Assembly: GCA_017416505.1 (NCBI GenBank)
Contig: JAFQCI010000179.1
Coordinates: 1-33,418 of the forward strand
Reading direction: 5' to 3'
Source of the DNA: Lachnospiraceae bacterium
Lineage (GTDB): Bacteria; Bacillota_A; Clostridia; Lachnospirales; Lachnospiraceae
Length of the DNA: 33,418 nucleotides
Shown here: positions 32,963 through 33,418 of the stretch, one piece after another
How positions within the stretch are numbered: the first letter of the stretch is position 1
Layout: each line of letters starts with the position of its first letter
Notes under the pieces: model-generated
Told to the model about the DNA's origin: nothing
Database searches by the model: none
What the model saw: the letters and a program-made list of their open reading frames with translations, nothing else
Program-made: the position numbers and the translations under genes

Positions 32963-33418
32963 TTATTTGATTTCATTTCTAGCTCGCAACCATTCAAGAA
33001 ATGCTTCGCATCCTTCTTCTACATCTTCATAAGTTTTAGAAAATTTCCCAGTATACCATGGGTCACTAATGGAATCTGACCTTCCTGCAAATTCAAGCAA
33101 TAAGAAAATCTTTTCTCCTTTATGACCAGTGATTCTTTCTATATTTCGAATGTTCATAGTATCCATTCCAATAAGATAGTCATAATAGTCGTAGTCTTCC
33201 TTTCGAAGCTGAATCGCCCGCTTACCATCACAACGAATGCCATGCTTGGCAAGTTCCGCCTTTGCCGGCGGGTATACAGGATTACCAATGCCATTCCAGA
33301 TTTCTTCCGAACTGGTAGCAGCGGAGGAGATTTGGAATTGGTCAGTGAGGTTTTGTTTTTTTACTAGGTCTTTTAGGATGAATTCTGCCATTGGGGAACG
33401 GCAGATGTTGCCGTGGCA
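32963..33418 (-). CDS. Low-molecular-weight protein tyrosine phosphatase (partial)
   Basis: The gene runs off the right edge of the window. The visible 151 codons begin inside the P-loop, reading C-H-G-N-I-C-R-S-P, which matches the CX5R-S/T active site with both nucleophile Cys and Arg. The general-acid loop DPWYTGKF is near the C-terminus, and YYDYLIGMDTMN is also typical. Only the first few residues (family pattern such as MxKVLFV) are missing. The ATG at 33391 is internal and should not be used as the start. The family dephosphorylates protein tyrosine and related small phosphates in the cytoplasm. It is convergent with the GGDEF/EAL gene across the shared terminator. Confidence 0.9.
   Translation of the reverse strand, partial: CHGNICRSPMAEFILKDLVKKQNLTDQFQISSAATSSEEIWNGIGNPVYPPAKAELAKHGIRCDGKRAIQLRKEDYDYYDYLIGMDTMNIRNIERITGHKGEKIFLLLEFAGRSDSISDPWYTGKFSKTYEDVEEGCEAFLEWLRARNEIK

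Noticed and set aside
33122..33367. 81-codon plus-strand frame at the right edge
   Set aside because: It is antisense to the low-molecular-weight phosphatase, whose active-site motifs fix the minus-strand reading.
1..33418. CRISPR array, tRNA or rRNA genes, prophage or toxin-antitoxin system
   Set aside because: No regularly spaced repeats, tRNA cloverleaf, rRNA-like stretch, integrase or phage gene could be identified by reading.

Overview
The window is low-GC DNA with Gram-positive signals: strong AGGAGG-type ribosome sites, consensus sigma-A promoters, a T-box leader, rho-independent terminators, a lipobox and a VanZ-like protein. Together with the gene types (ChvE-like multiple-sugar transporter, YesN/AraC response regulator, large surface beta-helix protein, GGDEF/EAL protein, convergent low-molecular-weight phosphatase) this suggests a Clostridia genome, most likely Lachnospiraceae of the Roseburia/Agathobacter/Lachnospira type. 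The taxon is inferred from gene content; no marker gene is present to settle it.

Bases 1-9423, minus strand: a purine block reads purK, purE, purM, purN, purD and ends at a clear terminator (143-190). Beyond it, at the window edge, lies a dense hairpin-forming intergenic repeat (1-141). Upstream of purK, in the same direction and almost without gaps, are a VanZ-like protein, a small three-helix membrane protein, an HD-domain phosphohydrolase and an M29-type aminopeptidase with a long N-terminal extension. The pyrimidine operon pyrC-pyrF-pyrK-pyrD-pyrE (13420-8749) precedes these and is followed by a 49-codon membrane micro-protein and a hairpin.

Bases 13481-15950, minus strand: tyrS is preceded by a complete tyrosine T-box (consensus promoter, UAC specifier, UGGU T-box, terminator). 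It is followed 5 nt later by an uncharacterised protein with a possible PD-(D/E)XK-like core.

Bases 15953-21337: a 1794-residue exported protein carries a right-handed beta-helix, a series of Ig-like and fibronectin-like modules, a chitobiase-C-like module, a Thr/Ser-rich stalk and a C-terminal membrane anchor.

Bases 21555-29317, minus strand: a sugar-sensing and uptake cluster reads methyl-accepting chemotaxis protein, AraC-type response regulator, ChvE-like lipoprotein, MmsA-like ATPase, MmsB-like permease and terminator. No histidine kinase is present; the chemoreceptor occupies the upstream position. The transporter promoter carries two 10-bp direct repeats, a plausible regulator site, and a stem-loop separates the binding-protein gene from the ATPase gene.

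Bases 29318-33418: a divergent intergenic region with operator-like palindromes (one resembling a CcpA cre core) leads to a plus-strand PAS-GGDEF-EAL-PAS-GAF-GGDEF protein for cyclic-di-GMP metabolism. It converges on a partial low-molecular-weight tyrosine phosphatase gene. The shared terminator hairpin between them contains a 55-bp mini-element whose ends look like insertion-sequence termini.
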